Shown one piece after another: positions 6,625 through 6,990 of a stretch of 6,990 bases of DNA. The notes under the pieces were generated by a model. The model was not told the DNA's origin, ran no database searches, and saw only the letters and a program-made list of their open reading frames with translations. Source of the DNA: Brevibacillus sp. (GTDB lineage: Bacteria; Bacillota; Bacilli; Brevibacillales; Brevibacillaceae); assembly GCA_029240815.1 (NCBI GenBank), contig JARDZO010000284.1, positions 1-6,990 on the forward strand. Reading direction: 5' to 3'. Position 1 is the stretch's first letter. Every line of letters starts with the position of its first letter. Made by a program: the position numbers and the translations under genes.

Positions 6625-6651
6625 AGGATCTGCTTTTTCCAAGGATTACAT

Positions 6652-6691
6652 TTGATCATAGTGATCTGATCATGTTATATTGGTAATCCGC
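6652..6691 (+). promoter_or_regulatory. Candidate rRNA operon promoter, distal copy
   Basis: -35 TTGATC (6652-6657), 18-nt spacer, extended -10 made of TG (6673-6674), one base, then TATATT (6676-6681), and a start-site block TAATCCGC (6684-6691). The block agrees at 6 of 8 bases, at exactly the same offset, with the TAGTCCGG of the two downstream promoters. The matching geometry is the main support. It is enclosed by GGATTAC (6643-6649) and GTAATCC (6683-6689), a 7-bp inverted repeat, and a small hairpin (CGCCTT/AGGGCG, 6689-6704) follows immediately. Confidence 0.5.
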
Positions 6692-6748
6692 CTTTCAAAG
6701 GGCGATGTTAAATGAGTATAGATTGAGCTATTTACCAACTTGTTGCTA

Positions 6749-6788
6749 TTGATTTGAGTATCGTAAACATGATAAATTAATAGTCCGG
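6749..6788 (+). promoter_or_regulatory. rRNA operon promoter, middle copy (P1-like)
   Basis: -35 TTGATT (6749-6754), 18-nt spacer, TG (6770-6771) plus one base, -10 TAAATT (6773-6778), then TAGTCCGG (6781-6788), where transcription should begin. The element layout is identical, base for base in spacing, to the copy 85 nt downstream. Tandem promoters about 90 nt apart are typical of Bacillales rRNA operons. Confidence 0.62.
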
Positions 6789-6833
6789 TTTTAATTGAAT
6801 AACAACTTACTTAGCTTCACCAATTTTTACCGG

Positions 6834-6873
6834 TTGATTCAAAACAATGATACATGGTATATTTTTAGTCCGG
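6834..6873 (+). promoter_or_regulatory. rRNA operon promoter, proximal copy (P2-like)
   Basis: -35 TTGATT (6834-6839), 18-nt spacer, TG (6855-6856) plus one base, -10 TATATT (6858-6863), then TAGTCCGG (6866-6873). It lies about 105 nt before the 16S 5' end, a normal leader length. The best -10 of the three copies makes it the likeliest main start. The exact first base within the AGTCCGG block cannot be fixed from sequence; in Bacillus, rRNA transcripts usually begin with G and respond to GTP level. Confidence 0.72.
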
Positions 6874-6887
6874 CACTTTTGAAGTGC
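6873..6887 (+). other. Leader hairpin upstream of boxA (boxB-like)
   Basis: GCACTT (6873-6878) pairs with AAGTGC (6882-6887) around TTG, at the very start of the rRNA leader and 9 nt before boxA. The hairpin-then-boxA order matches rRNA antitermination leaders. Confidence 0.6.
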
Positions 6888-6896
6888 TTGTGAAAA

Positions 6897-6906
6897 TGCT
6901 CTTTGA
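6897..6906 (+). promoter_or_regulatory. rRNA antitermination boxA
   Basis: TGCTCTTTGA, continuing into AAACTGAACA, matches the boxA of Bacillales rRNA operons. In RNA it is bound by NusB/NusE (S10) to keep polymerase from terminating early in the long untranslated transcript. Its place between the proximal promoter and 16S is as expected. A short palindrome, ATCATT-A-AATGAT (6937-6949), lies further down the leader. Confidence 0.85.
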
Positions 6907-6975
6907 AAACTGAACAGCGAAAGCGTTGATGAGTCTATCATTAAATGATTTGCCAGCTTTGAACCAGATACAAAC

Positions 6976-6990
6976 TTTATTGGAGAGTTT
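6976..6990 (+). rRNA. 16S ribosomal RNA, 5' end (partial)
   Basis: The window ends in TTTATTGGAGAGTTT, the expected mature 5' end of Bacillales 16S rRNA, which continues GATCCTGGCTCAG beyond the edge. B. subtilis 16S begins TTTATCGGAGAGTTT, one base different. The upstream boxA and tandem promoters confirm the call. The exact 5' base is placed by analogy and could shift by a few nucleotides. Confidence 0.9.

Larger units (their letters stand above)
6235..6650. other. Intergenic region without a supported gene
   Basis: About 415 bases between the operon terminator and the rRNA promoter cluster. I see no recognisable tRNA, riboswitch or convincing coding sequence. A 69-codon plus-strand open frame (6387-6596) has a possible ribosome site (TAAAGG, 6375-6380) and ends in GAGISTATLYNYQRIIY, faintly like a helix-turn-helix of resolvase type. 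The rest is not recognisable, and I do not call it a gene. A 27-codon minus-strand frame (6329-6412) is likewise unsupported. Short palindromes are listed separately. Composition shifts from the moderate G+C of the operon to AT-rich DNA toward the right. Confidence 0.55.

Noticed and set aside
6235..6650. CRISPR array, tRNA gene or complete insertion sequence in the intergenic region
   Set aside because: There are no regularly spaced repeats, no tRNA arms with a T-loop GTTCRA motif in cloverleaf context, and no paired terminal repeats around a transposase.

Overview
The window looks like chromosomal DNA of a Gram-positive, spore-former-type Bacillota, most likely Brevibacillus or a close Paenibacillaceae relative. 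The grounds are strong AGGAGG-type ribosome binding sites, moderate G+C coding DNA, PucI/GuaD-like proteins, and a ribosomal RNA leader with the Bacillales boxA (TGCTCTTTGA) that runs into the first bases of 16S rRNA. The genus is inferred from memory of similar rRNA leaders, not from a search.

Bases 1-6234 are one plus-strand catabolic operon. In order: the last codons of a gene best explained as FdrA-like; a DUF1116 (YlbE/AllG-type) protein; a PucI-type NCS1 permease; a carbamate kinase; a small guanine-deaminase-type zinc deaminase; and an NCS2-family nucleobase permease. A clear intrinsic terminator (6206-6234) ends it. In E. coli the FdrA, YlbE and YlbF proteins form oxamate carbamoyltransferase (AllFGH), and a carbamate kinase (AllK) then makes ATP from the carbamoyl phosphate during anaerobic allantoin breakdown. 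By that precedent, this operon probably imports purine-type rings or allantoin-like ureides, deaminates one ring, and recovers energy at the end of the pathway. The ring-opening and ureide-handling enzymes, and the third transferase subunit (DUF2877/YlbF), are not in the window.

Bases 6235-6650 hold no gene I can support. They become AT-rich and carry several short palindromes, with faint hints of decayed coding sequence.

Bases 6650-6990 are the promoter and leader region of a ribosomal RNA operon. Three promoters share one design: TTGAT(T/C), an 18-nt spacer, a TGn extended -10, and a (T)AxTCCG start-site block. They are followed by a hairpin, boxA, and the 5' end of 16S rRNA, which starts at about 6976 and is cut by the window edge after about 15 nt. 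The catabolic operon therefore lies directly upstream of, and co-directional with, an rrn operon, separated from it by the terminator.
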